DNA from: Pseudomonas marginalis
Lineage (GTDB): Bacteria; Pseudomonadota; Gammaproteobacteria; Pseudomonadales; Pseudomonadaceae
Direction: 5' to 3'
Assembly (NCBI RefSeq): GCF_900105325.1
Contig: NZ_FNSU01000001.1
Span: 248,001-312,000 of the forward strand
DNA: 64,000 nucleotides
Shown here: one piece after another, positions 8,355 through 17,767 of the stretch
Layout: every line of letters starts with the position of its first letter
Numbering within the stretch: the stretch's first letter is position 1
Position numbers and translations under genes: made by a program
Notes under the pieces: model-generated
Databases searched by the model: none
What the model was told of the DNA's origin: nothing
The model's input: only the letters and a program-made list of their open reading frames with translations

Positions 8355-9187
8355 GTTTTCTGGTGTTGGTGTTGGCCGTGTGGATCGAGAAGTTCTCGGC
8401 CCTGCGCCAGCGGTTGCAGCGTGATGGCGGCTGGTTGCGCGAATTGGCCAAGTTGGAGTCGAGCCCGCGCATGGGCAAGCAGCCGTGGCTGATTCTGGTC
8501 CTGCTGGTGTTGCTGCCGGTGGCGTTGCTGGCGTTGTTGCTGCTGGTGCTGGAACCGGTGGCCTATGGTTTGTTGGCGCTGCCGGTGCACTTGCTGGTGG
8601 TGATCTACAGCCTGGGCCGTGGCGATCTATTGGCTGGGCTGGGGCCATTTCGCGATGCCTGGCGCCGTGGTGACCTGCAGGCGGCCGAACATGTGGCCGA
8701 GCGTGACCTGAAGTTGGGCGCCGACAGCGGCGAGCAACTGTTGGAGCGCGTCCAGGGCCATCTGTTGTGGCAGGCCTACCAGAGCTTCTTTGCCGTGATT
8801 TTCTGGTACTTCCTGTTGGGGCCGGTCGCCGCGCTGGCCTATCGACTGCTGGCGCTCGCCAGTGAGCACAGCCAGAACCCTCTGGTGGCTGAGCGCGCCG
8901 GGCAGCTGCGTCACGCGTTCGACTGGCTGCCGGTGCGCCTGCTGGCGGCCAGTTTTGCGCTGGTGGGCAACTTCGTCGCGGTCAGCCGTGTCATGCTCCA
9001 CGAGTTGCTGAGCTGGGACATCAGCGCCGCGCAATTGGTGGAAAAAGTCGGCCTGGTCGCCGCTGAAATCCAACCGCCCGTAGTGGGTGCAGACGGTATC
9101 AACAGCCTGGATCGCCTGTGGGAACTGCTGCTGCGTGCGGCGGTGCTGTGGTATGCCGGGTTTGCGATCTGGACCGTGCTCCCCTGA
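8351..9187 (+). CDS. ampE: Regulatory signalling modulator AmpE
   Basis: AmpE is an integral membrane protein encoded with AmpD and implicated in sensing for beta-lactamase induction; its biochemical activity is not established. The 278 residues include hydrophobic helices at about 40-85 (PWLILVLLVLLPVALL), 140-165, 195-215 and at the extreme C-terminus, with conserved cytoplasmic stretches between them. The ATG overlaps the ampD stop. No terminator is obvious; a solo REP follows 5 bp downstream. Confidence 0.93.
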   Translation: MSFLVLVLAVWIEKFSALRQRLQRDGGWLRELAKLESSPRMGKQPWLILVLLVLLPVALLALLLLVLEPVAYGLLALPVHLLVVIYSLGRGDLLAGLGPFRDAWRRGDLQAAEHVAERDLKLGADSGEQLLERVQGHLLWQAYQSFFAVIFWYFLLGPVAALAYRLLALASEHSQNPLVAERAGQLRHAFDWLPVRLLAASFALVGNFVAVSRVMLHELLSWDISAAQLVEKVGLVAAEIQPPVVGADGINSLDRLWELLLRAAVLWYAGFAIWTVLP

Positions 9188-9191
9188 TTCC

Positions 9192-9236
9192 TGTGGTGAG
9201 CGGGCTTGCCCCGCGACGGGCTGCGCAGCAGCCCCC
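9192..9236. repeat. Solo REP sequence (GTGGTGAGCGGGCTTGCCCCGCG family)
   Basis: The sequence carries the hairpins GCGGGCTTGCCCCGC and GGGCTGCGCAGCAGCCCC. The same unit occurs in inverted orientation as the inner part of the repeat at 21089-21346. It lies between ampE and the chemoreceptor gene. Confidence 0.75.
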
Positions 9237-9372
9237 TGCCACCCTCACTCGTTAACTTTACGTTACAAAACTCCCTTTCAAATTGAGCTATACAGACAGA
9301 GCGCCAAATAGTGGCTTTCTGCCGCCGCCCTGCGCCCGAATAAAAATAAAACAAAGAAAAGGGAGGTCACCT

Positions 9373-11403
9373 GTGAAGAGCTTGCTCTATCCCGCCGTCG
9401 CGCTGATGAACCGTCTTAGCTTCGGCCTGAAGTTCAGCCTGATCAGCGTGCTGTTCCTGCTGCCGATGCTGGCCACCAACTATTACCTGGTGCGTGATTC
9501 CTGGCGCGAATTCCAGGGCACCCGTGTCGAGCTGCAAAGCCTGGATTTGCTCGGCAGCAGCCTGGTCCTGCGCCGTGACCTGGAAACCCTCAATAACCAG
9601 GTGCAGATCAACGCAACGCTCGGTCAGTCCGGCAAGGCCGCTGACCTTGAGGGCAAGATCAGCGCCTTGGAGCAGAGCGTGCTCGCCCGTCTGCAAGGCC
9701 TCAACCCGATGGCTGCCGAACCTGAGCAAATCGCTGCCTTTGAAGGTAAGCGTGACGAACTGATCACGGCCTTCCAGGCCCAGCAACAGGAAAGCTCGCT
9801 GCAGAGCAAAAGTGCGTTGATCGGCAAGTTGCTCAACAAGGCACAGATGCTCAGCCAGATCATTGCCAGCCAGTCCGGCTTGAGCCGCGACCCCCAGAGT
9901 GACTTGCGCCAGCTCAGCGAGCTGATCACCAGTGTCACCCCGCAGGTCACCCAGACCCTGGGAGAAGGCCGGGCGATGGGGGCCTACTCCCTGGGCCAGG
10001 GTTTTCTCAACTCATCTTCCAGTACCCGCTTCGACGAACTGCTGCAACAGTTGGAAAAGCTCCAAGGCGAATACGCCTTGAAATTGCAGGACGTCCTGGG
10101 CTCCAGCAACGCCGCGCACGCGGCGCTCGACAGCCTGGCCAAGGCCAGCAACGCCAGCCTCAAGCACGGCAGTGAATTGTTTGAAGAGCAGGTGGTGATG
10201 GCCGAAACCCTTGACGCGCCGTGGCAGGGTTTCTATGACAGCGTCAGCCAATTGATGGAGCACACCTATCAGCTCGATGACGCCACCCTGACGTTCCTCG
10301 GGCAGCAGCTGGAGCAGCGCCTGGCGCAGAACCGTACGCACATGGTGGTGCTGGTCTCGGCGCTGACGGCGGTGTTTTTGCTGATCTTCTACCTGTATGC
10401 AGGGTTCTACGCGTCTACGCGCACCACGTTACGGCGCCTGGGGGCCATGATGGACAAGGTGGCCGCCGGCGACATGACCGTTACCTTTGTTGCCCAAAGC
10501 CGCGATGAGTTGGGCGACCTCGGCCAAGTGTTCAACGGCACCGTGGCGAAAATCCATGATTTGATCGAGCGCGTCGGGCATACCGTCAGCCAGGTCGAGT
10601 TGCAGGCCGGCCAAGTGGAAACGGTCTCGGCCCGGAGCAATCAGGCGGTCTCTGGCCAGCGCATGCAGATTGAGCAGGTGGCGACGGCCATGAACCAAAT
10701 GTCCTCCACCGCCCAGGAAGTGGCGCGCAGTGCCGCGGCGGCGGTCAGCAGTGCCCACAGCGTCAACGATGAAACCGTCAATGGCCGTGGCCTGGTGCAA
10801 TCCCAGCAGGGCAGCATTGCGCGGCTGGCCTCGGAGATCGACCAGTCGGTTAGGGTGATCAACCAGTTGGCCACCGACAGCCAGTCCATCAGCAGCGTCC
10901 TGGAGGTGATCAAGAGCATCGCCGAGCAGACCAACCTGCTGGCACTCAATGCGGCCATCGAGGCCGCACGGGCGGGTGAGCAGGGACGCGGCTTTGCCGT
11001 GGTGGCCGACGAGGTGCGAACCCTGGCCCGGCGGACCCAGCATTCCACCGAAGAAATCGAGCAAATGATCAGCCGCCTGCACAGCGGCGTGGCCGCAGCC
11101 GTGAAGGCCATGGGCACCAGCCATGAAATGGCCAGCGGCACTGTGGAACAGTCGGACAAGGTCCAGCAAGCCCTGGAAAATATCCTCGGTGCCGTGGGCA
11201 TGATCGTCGATCAGAATCAGCAGATCGCCGCAGCGGTGGAGCAGCAGACCGCCGTCGCCCATGACATCGACCAGAATATCGTCGAAATCAATCGTGCCGG
11301 CGAGCATGCTGCCCAAGGCGCGCATCAGACTGAAGCGGCGAGCCGGCAGCTGTCGATACAGGTGATCGAGTTGAAGCAACTGATCGGGGCCTTTCGTGTG
11401 TAA
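9373..11403 (+). CDS. Methyl-accepting chemotaxis protein
   Basis: This is a 676-residue transmembrane chemoreceptor. TM1 is at about 17-37, a largely helical periplasmic domain of about 280 residues follows (four-helix-bundle type, no Cache motif recognised), TM2 is at about 322-345, then a HAMP segment and the cytoplasmic coiled coil. The hairpin tip near 515-545 is diagnostic: EQTNLLALNAAIEAARAGE, then GRGFAVVADEVRTLA. No C-terminal CheR/CheB-binding pentapeptide is seen (it ends IGAFRV). GTG 9373 is chosen because GGGAGGT lies 5 nt upstream; an in-frame ATG at 9283 has no ribosome site. The ligand is unknown. It corresponds in position to the receptor next to ampDE in P. aeruginosa. Confidence 0.95.
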   Translation: MKSLLYPAVALMNRLSFGLKFSLISVLFLLPMLATNYYLVRDSWREFQGTRVELQSLDLLGSSLVLRRDLETLNNQVQINATLGQSGKAADLEGKISALEQSVLARLQGLNPMAAEPEQIAAFEGKRDELITAFQAQQQESSLQSKSALIGKLLNKAQMLSQIIASQSGLSRDPQSDLRQLSELITSVTPQVTQTLGEGRAMGAYSLGQGFLNSSSSTRFDELLQQLEKLQGEYALKLQDVLGSSNAAHAALDSLAKASNASLKHGSELFEEQVVMAETLDAPWQGFYDSVSQLMEHTYQLDDATLTFLGQQLEQRLAQNRTHMVVLVSALTAVFLLIFYLYAGFYASTRTTLRRLGAMMDKVAAGDMTVTFVAQSRDELGDLGQVFNGTVAKIHDLIERVGHTVSQVELQAGQVETVSARSNQAVSGQRMQIEQVATAMNQMSSTAQEVARSAAAAVSSAHSVNDETVNGRGLVQSQQGSIARLASEIDQSVRVINQLATDSQSISSVLEVIKSIAEQTNLLALNAAIEAARAGEQGRGFAVVADEVRTLARRTQHSTEEIEQMISRLHSGVAAAVKAMGTSHEMASGTVEQSDKVQQALENILGAVGMIVDQNQQIAAAVEQQTAVAHDIDQNIVEINRAGEHAAQGAHQTEAASRQLSIQVIELKQLIGAFRV

Positions 11404-11529
11404 GGCGGTGGTGTAGGATTGGTCTTGGGTTGGTGTAGTGCCTGTCCTGATTTCCTGAAGTACCTTTTTTGCGCGGGTGAATGAGTGAAAATTTGTGTCA
11501 CTCAATCAAGGTCCAAGGGAGGCATGACA

Positions 11530-11961
11530 ATGACCATTGCAGTCGGCGTCAAGGGGCACTGCGCCCATTGCGACATCACGTTCGAACTCAAGCCTTGGCA
11601 GTTAAATGCCATCGCCATTGAAGAACCCTTTGATTGCCCGTATTGCCAGCGCGTCCTGGAGCTGAACTGCCCCCGGCAGTTGCGACATTTCAAGGCGCTG
11701 GACCATTGGGCGCTGGTACGCCCGAGCATGGCCGTGCTGACGTGTGTGGTGCTGATCGTGGCGCTGGTGACGGAGTGGATTGGCCTGATCAGTGTGGTCG
11801 GGCAGCTCAACGTGTCATTGATGGTGCTGCTGGTGCACTTCCTGGTGCTGCGCTATGTCCGTCATCGGCAGCGAATGACCTTGAACCTGCAAGCGGTGAC
11901 CCCGGTACTACCAATTGAACAGCTCGCACGCATTGCGTGTGCTCGCCTCGGCCAGCGCTAG
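11530..11961 (+). CDS. Zinc-ribbon membrane protein of unknown function
   Basis: The product has 143 residues with two CxxC pairs near the N-terminus (CAHC and CPYC, about 28 residues apart) that could bind one zinc ion, followed by two hydrophobic helices (about 68-90 and 95-112) and a basic tail. It is probably an inner-membrane protein with a cytoplasmic zinc ribbon. I recognise no named family. ATG 11530 is preferred over ATG 11524 because GGAGG (11518-11522) is 7 nt away. Its last 54 nt overlap, tail to tail, the 3' end of the tatD-family gene on the other strand, and both stops are well supported. Confidence 0.72.
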   Translation: MTIAVGVKGHCAHCDITFELKPWQLNAIAIEEPFDCPYCQRVLELNCPRQLRHFKALDHWALVRPSMAVLTCVVLIVALVTEWIGLISVVGQLNVSLMVLLVHFLVLRYVRHRQRMTLNLQAVTPVLPIEQLARIACARLGQR

Positions 11962-12684
11962 GGGGCTGGTGCCCATGCGCTCGGCCAGGGCGGTGCAGAT
12001 CGCCGGCAGGTGCTGCGGGCTGTTGCGCTGGCCCGGGTACATGGCCGGCGCCATGTCGGGGGCGTCGGTTTCCAGTACGACCGCGTTCAGCGGCAGCTGT
12101 GCCAGCACCTTATGCATGCGCAGGGCCTGGGGCCATGTGGCTGCGCCGCCCAGGCCGAGCTTGAACCCGAGCTTGATGTATTCGTGGGCTTCTTCCCGGC
12201 TGCCGGCAAACGCGTGGATGATGCCGCCCCGTGGCAGGCGGATGCGCTTGAGCGTGGCGATCACGGCCGCGTGGCTGCGGCGTACGTGGAGCAGCGCCGG
12301 CAGTTGGAAGTCCACCGCCAGTTTGAGCTGGGCTTCGAACAGGCCTTGCTGGCCTTCGCGATCCAGCTGTTCAACAAAGTAATCCAGGCCGATCTCACCT
12401 ACCGCGCAGAGCTGTCGATGGCCGTGGAGGCGGGTCAACCAGTCTCCCAACTCCGTCAGGTCGGCGGGCTTGTGCTCATCAAGGTACACCGGATGCAGGC
12501 CAAAGGCCGCGAACAAGCCGGCATCCGCCTGCACCAGATCCCACAGCCGCTGCCAGTTCTGCTGATACACCCCCAACACCACCATGCGCCGCACGCCCAA
12601 CTCACGGCTGTGGGCGAGGACTTCCCGGCGATCGCTGTCGAAGTCCGGGAAGTCCAGGTGGGTGTGGGTGTCGATCAGTTCCAC
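11908..12684 (-). CDS. TatD-family metal-dependent hydrolase (putative deoxyribonuclease)
   Basis: This 258-residue TIM-barrel protein belongs to the TatD/YcfH family of Mg-dependent DNases. Metal-site motifs are visible in order: THTHLDF at the N-terminus, AVGEIGLDY near residue 95, LLHVRRSH (His), IIHAFAGS (His) and VLETDAPD (Asp). The family includes 3'-5' exonucleases acting on damaged DNA, but this paralogue's substrate is unknown. It begins 2 bp after the cra stop codon, so the two genes very probably share a transcript. Its 3' end overlaps a convergent gene. Confidence 0.9.
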   Translation of the reverse strand: MELIDTHTHLDFPDFDSDRREVLAHSRELGVRRMVVLGVYQQNWQRLWDLVQADAGLFAAFGLHPVYLDEHKPADLTELGDWLTRLHGHRQLCAVGEIGLDYFVEQLDREGQQGLFEAQLKLAVDFQLPALLHVRRSHAAVIATLKRIRLPRGGIIHAFAGSREEAHEYIKLGFKLGLGGAATWPQALRMHKVLAQLPLNAVVLETDAPDMAPAMYPGQRNSPQHLPAICTALAERMGTSPLALAEASTRNACELFNW

Positions 12685-12686
12685 GC

Positions 12687-13682
12687 TCAGGCCTCGTGGA
12701 TACGCTGCTTGAAGGTCCGGCCGATGGCGTGCACGCCCGGTTGGTACTGTTCTTCTTCAATGGCGGCCAGGGCCAGGCGCAGGGCGGTGTCGGCAATCAG
12801 CTGATGTTGCTGGGCCATGGCGTTGACCGGCAGCGGCAGGAAGTCCAGCAACTGGGTGTCACCAAACGTGCCCAGGCGCAGCGGGCGTGACTTGAGCGGG
12901 AAGTCATGCAGTGCGTCGAACACGCCTTGCAGCAGCACGTAGGACGTGGTCACCAAGGCGTCAGGCAAGTGCCCCAGTTGATGCAGAAGTTGCTCCATCA
13001 GCTGTCGGCCACAGTCGCGGCTGAAGGCTTCGCCGTGTTCGACGATGACCTCGCCGGTGAAACCGTCAAGCGCTTCACGGAAACCGGCCGCACGCTCCTG
13101 GCTGATGCTCAGCTCGGGCCGCGCGCCAATCAGCACGATCTGCTTGGGCAACGGTTGCAGCAAGCTGCTGGTCAGTTGCTGGCAGGCCTGGCGGTCGTCG
13201 CTGACCACCGAGCAGAACTGGTCCGCCCCCATCACCCGGTCGATGGCAATCACCGGCAAACCCTTGGCTTGCAGCTCGCGGTAACTGTCATCGCTGGCCG
13301 GCAGGCAGCTGGCGACGAACAGCGCGTCGCAACGGCGGGCGCGGAACAGTTGCAGCAGTTGGCGCTCGCTCTCGGCTTCATCGTCTGAACTGGCGATCAG
13401 CAACTGATAGCCGCGGGCCCGTGCACCTTGCTCCAGCAGCTTGGCGATGCGTGCGTAACTGGGGTTTTCCAGATCCGGGAGGATGAACCCCAGGGTACGG
13501 GTATGCCGGCTGCGCAGCCCGGCGGCCTGGGGGTTGGGCGTAAAGCCATGGGCTTCAACCACGGCACGCACGCGCTCGACGGTCGCGCTGCTGATGCGTT
13601 GCTGTGCGGCTTTGCCATTGATGACATAGCTGGCGGTGGTCACGGACACACCGGCCAGACGTGCGATATCACTGAGTTTCAA
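12687..13682 (-). CDS. cra: Catabolite repressor-activator Cra/FruR (LacI family)
   Basis: This is a LacI-type transcription factor controlling fructose uptake; in P. putida it responds to fructose-1-phosphate and binds upstream of fruB. The protein has an N-terminal helix-turn-helix (LSDIARLAGVSVTTASYVIN), hinge helix (PNPQAAGLRSRHTR) and a periplasmic-binding-like effector domain. I place the start at TTG 13682: AAGGAA lies 8 nt upstream and the product (331 residues beginning MKLSDIARLAG) then matches known FruR proteins. An in-frame ATG at 13748 would add 22 residues. It is divergent from fruBKA, and a near-ideal operator lies between them. It is likely cotranscribed with the tatD-family gene. 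Confidence 0.95.
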   Translation of the reverse strand: MKLSDIARLAGVSVTTASYVINGKAAQQRISSATVERVRAVVEAHGFTPNPQAAGLRSRHTRTLGFILPDLENPSYARIAKLLEQGARARGYQLLIASSDDEAESERQLLQLFRARRCDALFVASCLPASDDSYRELQAKGLPVIAIDRVMGADQFCSVVSDDRQACQQLTSSLLQPLPKQIVLIGARPELSISQERAAGFREALDGFTGEVIVEHGEAFSRDCGRQLMEQLLHQLGHLPDALVTTSYVLLQGVFDALHDFPLKSRPLRLGTFGDTQLLDFLPLPVNAMAQQHQLIADTALRLALAAIEEEQYQPGVHAIGRTFKQRIHEA

Positions 13683-13827
13683 ACCGGGATTTCCTTGTTT
13701 TTTGGAGCTCGCCCCGACATTTTGTCCAATCGTAACCGATTCCTGCACACGACTAATGTCTCAGCTCAAGTGCCGAGTGGTCCTTCAAGGATGCGCAATT
13801 AACGCGTAACCTGCCATAAATTCTAGA

Positions 13828-13839
13828 TTAAACGTTTCA
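13828..13839. promoter_or_regulatory. Cra/FruR operator upstream of fruB
   Basis: TTAAACGTTTCA, inside the near-palindrome TTAAACGTTTCAG, matches the operator described for P. putida FruR at PfruB as I recall it. It lies about 137 bp before fruB and 145 bp before cra, so it could control both. No convincing -35/-10 pair could be fixed beside it. Confidence 0.75.
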
Positions 13840-13976
13840 GCCAGCGTATTTTTACGACGTTAGCCACTGAGTGCCTACTGCCAATTGACTACTCAGTCAG
13901 CTGTCCCGGAACACCATTACACTGTTTTATTCAAAACAATACCTAGTGCGTCCATCGCACTAACTAGGAGAACGGC

Positions 13977-16835
13977 ATGCTTGAGCTCACTGTAGAGCAG
14001 ATTTCCATGGGCCAGGTGGCTGTGGATAAATCTGCTGCCCTGCACCTGCTCGCTGACAAACTGGTGGCTGATGGGCTGGTCGCCGAGGGGTATCTCAGCG
14101 GCTTGCAAGCCCGTGAAGCCCAAGGCTCGACCTTTCTTGGCCAAGGTATTGCCATCCCCCATGGCACCCCCGAAACCCGCGACCAGGTGTTTTCCACTGG
14201 CGTGCGCCTGTTGCAGTTCCCCGAAGGCGTGGACTGGGGCGATGGGCAGATTGTGTACCTGGCCATTGGTATTGCCGCCAAATCCGACGAACACCTGCGC
14301 CTGCTGCAACTGCTCACCCGCGCCCTCGGTGAAACCGACCTGGGCCAGGCGCTGCGTCGCGCCGGCACGGCTGAAGCCTTGCTGAAACTGCTGCAGGGCG
14401 CACCCCAGGAGCTGGCGCTGGACGCGCAGATGATCAGCCTGGGCGTGTCTGCCGATGACTTCGAAGAGCTTGTCTGGAGAGGCGCACGCCTGCTGCGCCA
14501 GGCCGATTGCGTCAGCAATGGGTTTGCCGCAGTGCTGCAACAGGTCGATGCGTTGCCCCTGGGTGATGGCCTGTGGTGGCTGCACAGCGAGCAGACGGTC
14601 AAGCGCCCGGGCCTGGCGTTTGTTACGCCCGACAAGCCCATGCGCTATCTGGGCCAGCCCCTTAACGGCCTGTTCTGCCTGGCCAGCCTGGGTGAAGCCC
14701 ATCAGGCCTTGCTTGAACGCTTGTGCGCCTTGTTGATTGAAGGCCGTGGCCAGGAATTGGGGCGCGCCACCAGCAGCCTCGCGGTGCTCGAAGTGCTCGG
14801 CGGTGAGCTGCCACCTGACTGGCCCAGCGCCCGCATCACCCTGGCTAACGCCCACGGCCTGCACGCACGGCCGGCGAAGATCCTCGCGCAATTGGCCAAA
14901 AGTTTTGAAGGCGACATCCGCGTGCGCATCGTTGACGGCCCGGTAGGCGCCGTGTCGGTGAAGAGCCTGAGCAAGCTGCTGAGCCTTGGCGCCCGGCGTG
15001 GCCAGGTGCTGGAATTTGTTGCTGAACCGACGATTGCCGGCGATGCGTTGCCCGCGCTGCTGGCCGCCGTCGAAGAGGGCCTGGGCGAAGAGGTCGAGCC
15101 ACTGCCGACCGTGAGCGCACAGCCCGAAGCCCTTGATATTGCGCCAGTGATCAGCGCGCCACAGGCCGGCAGCCAGCTCCAGGCCATCGCCGCGGCGCCG
15201 GGCATTGCCATTGGCCCTGCACATATCCAGATTCAACAGGTGTTCGATTACCCCTTGCGCGGCGAGTCCTCGGCCATTGAGCGCCAGCGCCTGCAAGATG
15301 CCCTGGCCGATGTGCGCCGGGATATCCAGGGCCTGATCGAACGCAGCCAGGCCAAAGCCATCCGCGAGATTTTCATCACCCACCAGGAAATGCTCGACGA
15401 CCCGGAACTCACCGACGAAGTCGACACCCGTCTCAAGCAAGGTGAAAGCGCACAAGCGGCGTGGATGAGCGTGATCGAAGCCGCCGCCAAGCAGCAGGAA
15501 TCGTTGCAGGATGCCTTGCTTGCCGAGCGCGCCGCCGACCTGCGCGACATCGGTCGCCGGGTGCTGGCGCAATTGTGCGGCGTTGAAACCGCCCAGGAAC
15601 CGAGCGAAGCCTACATCCTGGTGATGGACGAAGTCGGCCCTTCCGACGTCGCGCGCCTGGACCCGGCCCGCGTCGCCGGCATCCTCACCGCCCGCGGCGG
15701 CGCGACGGCCCACAGCGCTATTGTCGCGCGGGCCCTCGGCATCCCCGCGTTGGTAGGTGCCGGCCCGGCGGTATTGCTGCTGGCCGCCGGCACGCCGTTG
15801 TTGCTGGATGGCCAGCGCGGTCGCCTGCATGTAGACCCCGATGCAGCCACCCTGCAACGTGCCACCGTCGAGCGCGATACCCGTGAGCAACGCTTGCAGG
15901 CCGCCTCGGCCCAGCGCCACGAACCGGCGCTGACCCGTGATGGTCACGCCGTGGAAGTGTTCGCCAATATCGGCGAAAGCGCCGGTGTGGCCAGCGCCGT
16001 GGAGCAGGGCGCCGAAGGCATTGGTTTGCTGCGCACCGAACTGATTTTCATGGCCCACCCCCAAGCCCCGGACGAAGCCACCCAGGAAGCCGAGTACCGT
16101 CGTGTGCTTGACGGCCTCGGTGGCCGCCCGCTGGTGGTGCGCACCCTCGATGTGGGCGGCGACAAACCGCTGCCGTATTGGCCGATTGCCGAGGAAGAGA
16201 ACCCCTTCCTCGGCGTACGCGGTATTCGCCTGACCCTGCAACGCCCGCAGATCATGGAAGCGCAATTGCGCGCACTGCTGCGCTCGGCGGATAACCGCCC
16301 GTTGCGCATCATGTTCCCCATGGTCGGCAGCGTGGATGAGTGGCGTGCCGCCCGCGACATGACCGAACGCCTGCGCCTGGAAATCCCGGTGGCCGACCTG
16401 CAACTGGGGATCATGATCGAAGTGCCGTCCGCCGCACTGTTGGCGCCGGTGCTGGCCAAGGAAGTGGACTTCTTCAGTGTCGGCACCAACGACCTGACCC
16501 AGTACACCCTGGCCATCGACCGTGGCCACCCGACCTTGTCGGCCCAGGCCGATGGCCTGCACCCGGCGGTATTGCAACTGATCGACATCACCGTGCGTGC
16601 GGCCCATGTCCATGGCAAATGGGTCGGCGTGTGCGGCGAACTGGCGGCGGACCCGCTGGCGGTGCCGGTGCTGGTCGGCCTGGGTGTGGATGAGTTGAGC
16701 GTGTCGGCCCGCAGCATTCCCGAAGTGAAGGCGCGGGTGCGTGAATTCAGTCTGAGCGAGGCCCAGGGCCTGGCGCAAAAAGCACTGGCGGTGGGTTCGC
16801 CCGCCGAAGTGCGTGCCCTTGTGGAGGCCGTGTAG
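13977..16835 (+). CDS. fruB: Fructose-specific PTS multiphosphoryl transfer protein (EIIA-HPr-EI)
   Basis: This 952-residue cytoplasmic protein carries the whole soluble phosphorelay for fructose import. In order: EIIA-Fru (about 1-145) with phospho-His62 in GIAIPHGTPE; a linker; HPr (about 285-370) with phospho-His296 in HGLHARPAK; and enzyme I (about 395-950) with phospho-His579 in GGATAHSAIVARALG and the PEP-binding Cys in GVCGELAADP. Phosphate passes from PEP through EI, HPr and IIA to FruA. AGGAGA precedes the ATG. The stop codon abuts the fruK start. Expression is probably controlled by Cra through the site at 13828-13839. Confidence 0.97.
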   Translation: MLELTVEQISMGQVAVDKSAALHLLADKLVADGLVAEGYLSGLQAREAQGSTFLGQGIAIPHGTPETRDQVFSTGVRLLQFPEGVDWGDGQIVYLAIGIAAKSDEHLRLLQLLTRALGETDLGQALRRAGTAEALLKLLQGAPQELALDAQMISLGVSADDFEELVWRGARLLRQADCVSNGFAAVLQQVDALPLGDGLWWLHSEQTVKRPGLAFVTPDKPMRYLGQPLNGLFCLASLGEAHQALLERLCALLIEGRGQELGRATSSLAVLEVLGGELPPDWPSARITLANAHGLHARPAKILAQLAKSFEGDIRVRIVDGPVGAVSVKSLSKLLSLGARRGQVLEFVAEPTIAGDALPALLAAVEEGLGEEVEPLPTVSAQPEALDIAPVISAPQAGSQLQAIAAAPGIAIGPAHIQIQQVFDYPLRGESSAIERQRLQDALADVRRDIQGLIERSQAKAIREIFITHQEMLDDPELTDEVDTRLKQGESAQAAWMSVIEAAAKQQESLQDALLAERAADLRDIGRRVLAQLCGVETAQEPSEAYILVMDEVGPSDVARLDPARVAGILTARGGATAHSAIVARALGIPALVGAGPAVLLLAAGTPLLLDGQRGRLHVDPDAATLQRATVERDTREQRLQAASAQRHEPALTRDGHAVEVFANIGESAGVASAVEQGAEGIGLLRTELIFMAHPQAPDEATQEAEYRRVLDGLGGRPLVVRTLDVGGDKPLPYWPIAEEENPFLGVRGIRLTLQRPQIMEAQLRALLRSADNRPLRIMFPMVGSVDEWRAARDMTERLRLEIPVADLQLGIMIEVPSAALLAPVLAKEVDFFSVGTNDLTQYTLAIDRGHPTLSAQADGLHPAVLQLIDITVRAAHVHGKWVGVCGELAADPLAVPVLVGLGVDELSVSARSIPEVKARVREFSLSEAQGLAQKALAVGSPAEVRALVEAV

Positions 16836-17756
16836 ATGGCAAGGATTCTGACCCTGACGCTGAACCCGGCGTTGGACCTGACGGTACGCCTGGCGCGCCT
16901 GGAACCGGGTGAAGTCAACCGCAGCGAAACCCTGCTCACCCATGCCGCCGGCAAGGGCGTGAATGTGGCGCAAGTCTTGGCCGACCTGGGCCATCAAGTG
17001 ACCGTGGGCGGTTTTCTCGGCGAGGACAATCCCCAAGCCTTCGAGGCGCTGATTGCACAACGTGGTTTTGCCGACGCGTTTATCCGCGTGCCCGGCGAAA
17101 CCCGCAGCAATATCAAGATTGCCGAGCAGGACGGCCGGGTCACCGACATCAATGCGCCGGGGCCGTTGGTCAGTGAGCAGGCGCAGCAAGCGTTGCTCGA
17201 CCAATTGACGCGCATTGCGCCGGGCCATGATGCGGTGGTCGTCGCCGGCAGCTTGCCGTGTGGCGTCAGCCCGCAGTGGTTGCAGGGGCTGTTGGAACAC
17301 CTGAAGCGTCTGGGCTTGAAAGTCGCCCTGGACACCAGCGGCGAGGCGCTGCGTGCCGGTCTCAAGGCGGCCCCGTGGTTGATCAAACCCAATACCGAAG
17401 AGCTCGCCGATGCCCTGGGCAATGCCACCAACGTCATCAGCCAACTGCATCAGCAGGGTGTTGAACATGTGGTCGTCTCCGACGGTGCCGCGGGCGTGAG
17501 CTGGTACAGCCGGGCCACCACCCTGCATGCCACGCCGCCCAAGGTGACGGTGGCCAGTACGGTAGGTGCCGGCGATTCGCTGCTGGCCGGGATGCTCCAT
17601 GGTTTGCTTGAGTCTGAAGCGCCTGAACAAACCCTGCGTCGCGCCACGGCAATTGCCGCCATGGCGGTGACACAGATCGGTTTCGGCATCCGCGACGCCG
17701 CGCAGCTGGCGCGTCTTGAAAGCGGCGTCGCTGTACGCCCGCTGACAGAACAATAA
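16836..17756 (+). CDS. fruK: 1-phosphofructokinase
   Basis: FruK phosphorylates fructose-1-phosphate, the FruA product, to fructose-1,6-bisphosphate with ATP, and so removes the Cra effector. The 306-residue PfkB/ribokinase-family protein shows the N-terminal LTLNPALDLTV, the GKGVNVAQVLADLG substrate-binding segment, KPNTEEL, and the ATP-site/catalytic motif TVGAGDSLLAGM, whose Asp is the catalytic base. The ATG follows the fruB stop with no gap, so translational coupling is likely. fruA follows 11 bp after its stop. Confidence 0.97.
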   Translation: MARILTLTLNPALDLTVRLARLEPGEVNRSETLLTHAAGKGVNVAQVLADLGHQVTVGGFLGEDNPQAFEALIAQRGFADAFIRVPGETRSNIKIAEQDGRVTDINAPGPLVSEQAQQALLDQLTRIAPGHDAVVVAGSLPCGVSPQWLQGLLEHLKRLGLKVALDTSGEALRAGLKAAPWLIKPNTEELADALGNATNVISQLHQQGVEHVVVSDGAAGVSWYSRATTLHATPPKVTVASTVGAGDSLLAGMLHGLLESEAPEQTLRRATAIAAMAVTQIGFGIRDAAQLARLESGVAVRPLTEQ

Positions 17757-17767
17757 GAGGGATTGTC

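Noticed and set aside
13917..17753. A 1278-codon open frame on the minus strand opposite fruB and fruK
   Set aside because: It mirrors two certain genes in a GC-rich genome, where such antisense frames are common. It is rich in Arg, His, Gln and Gly without domains and has no ribosome site.
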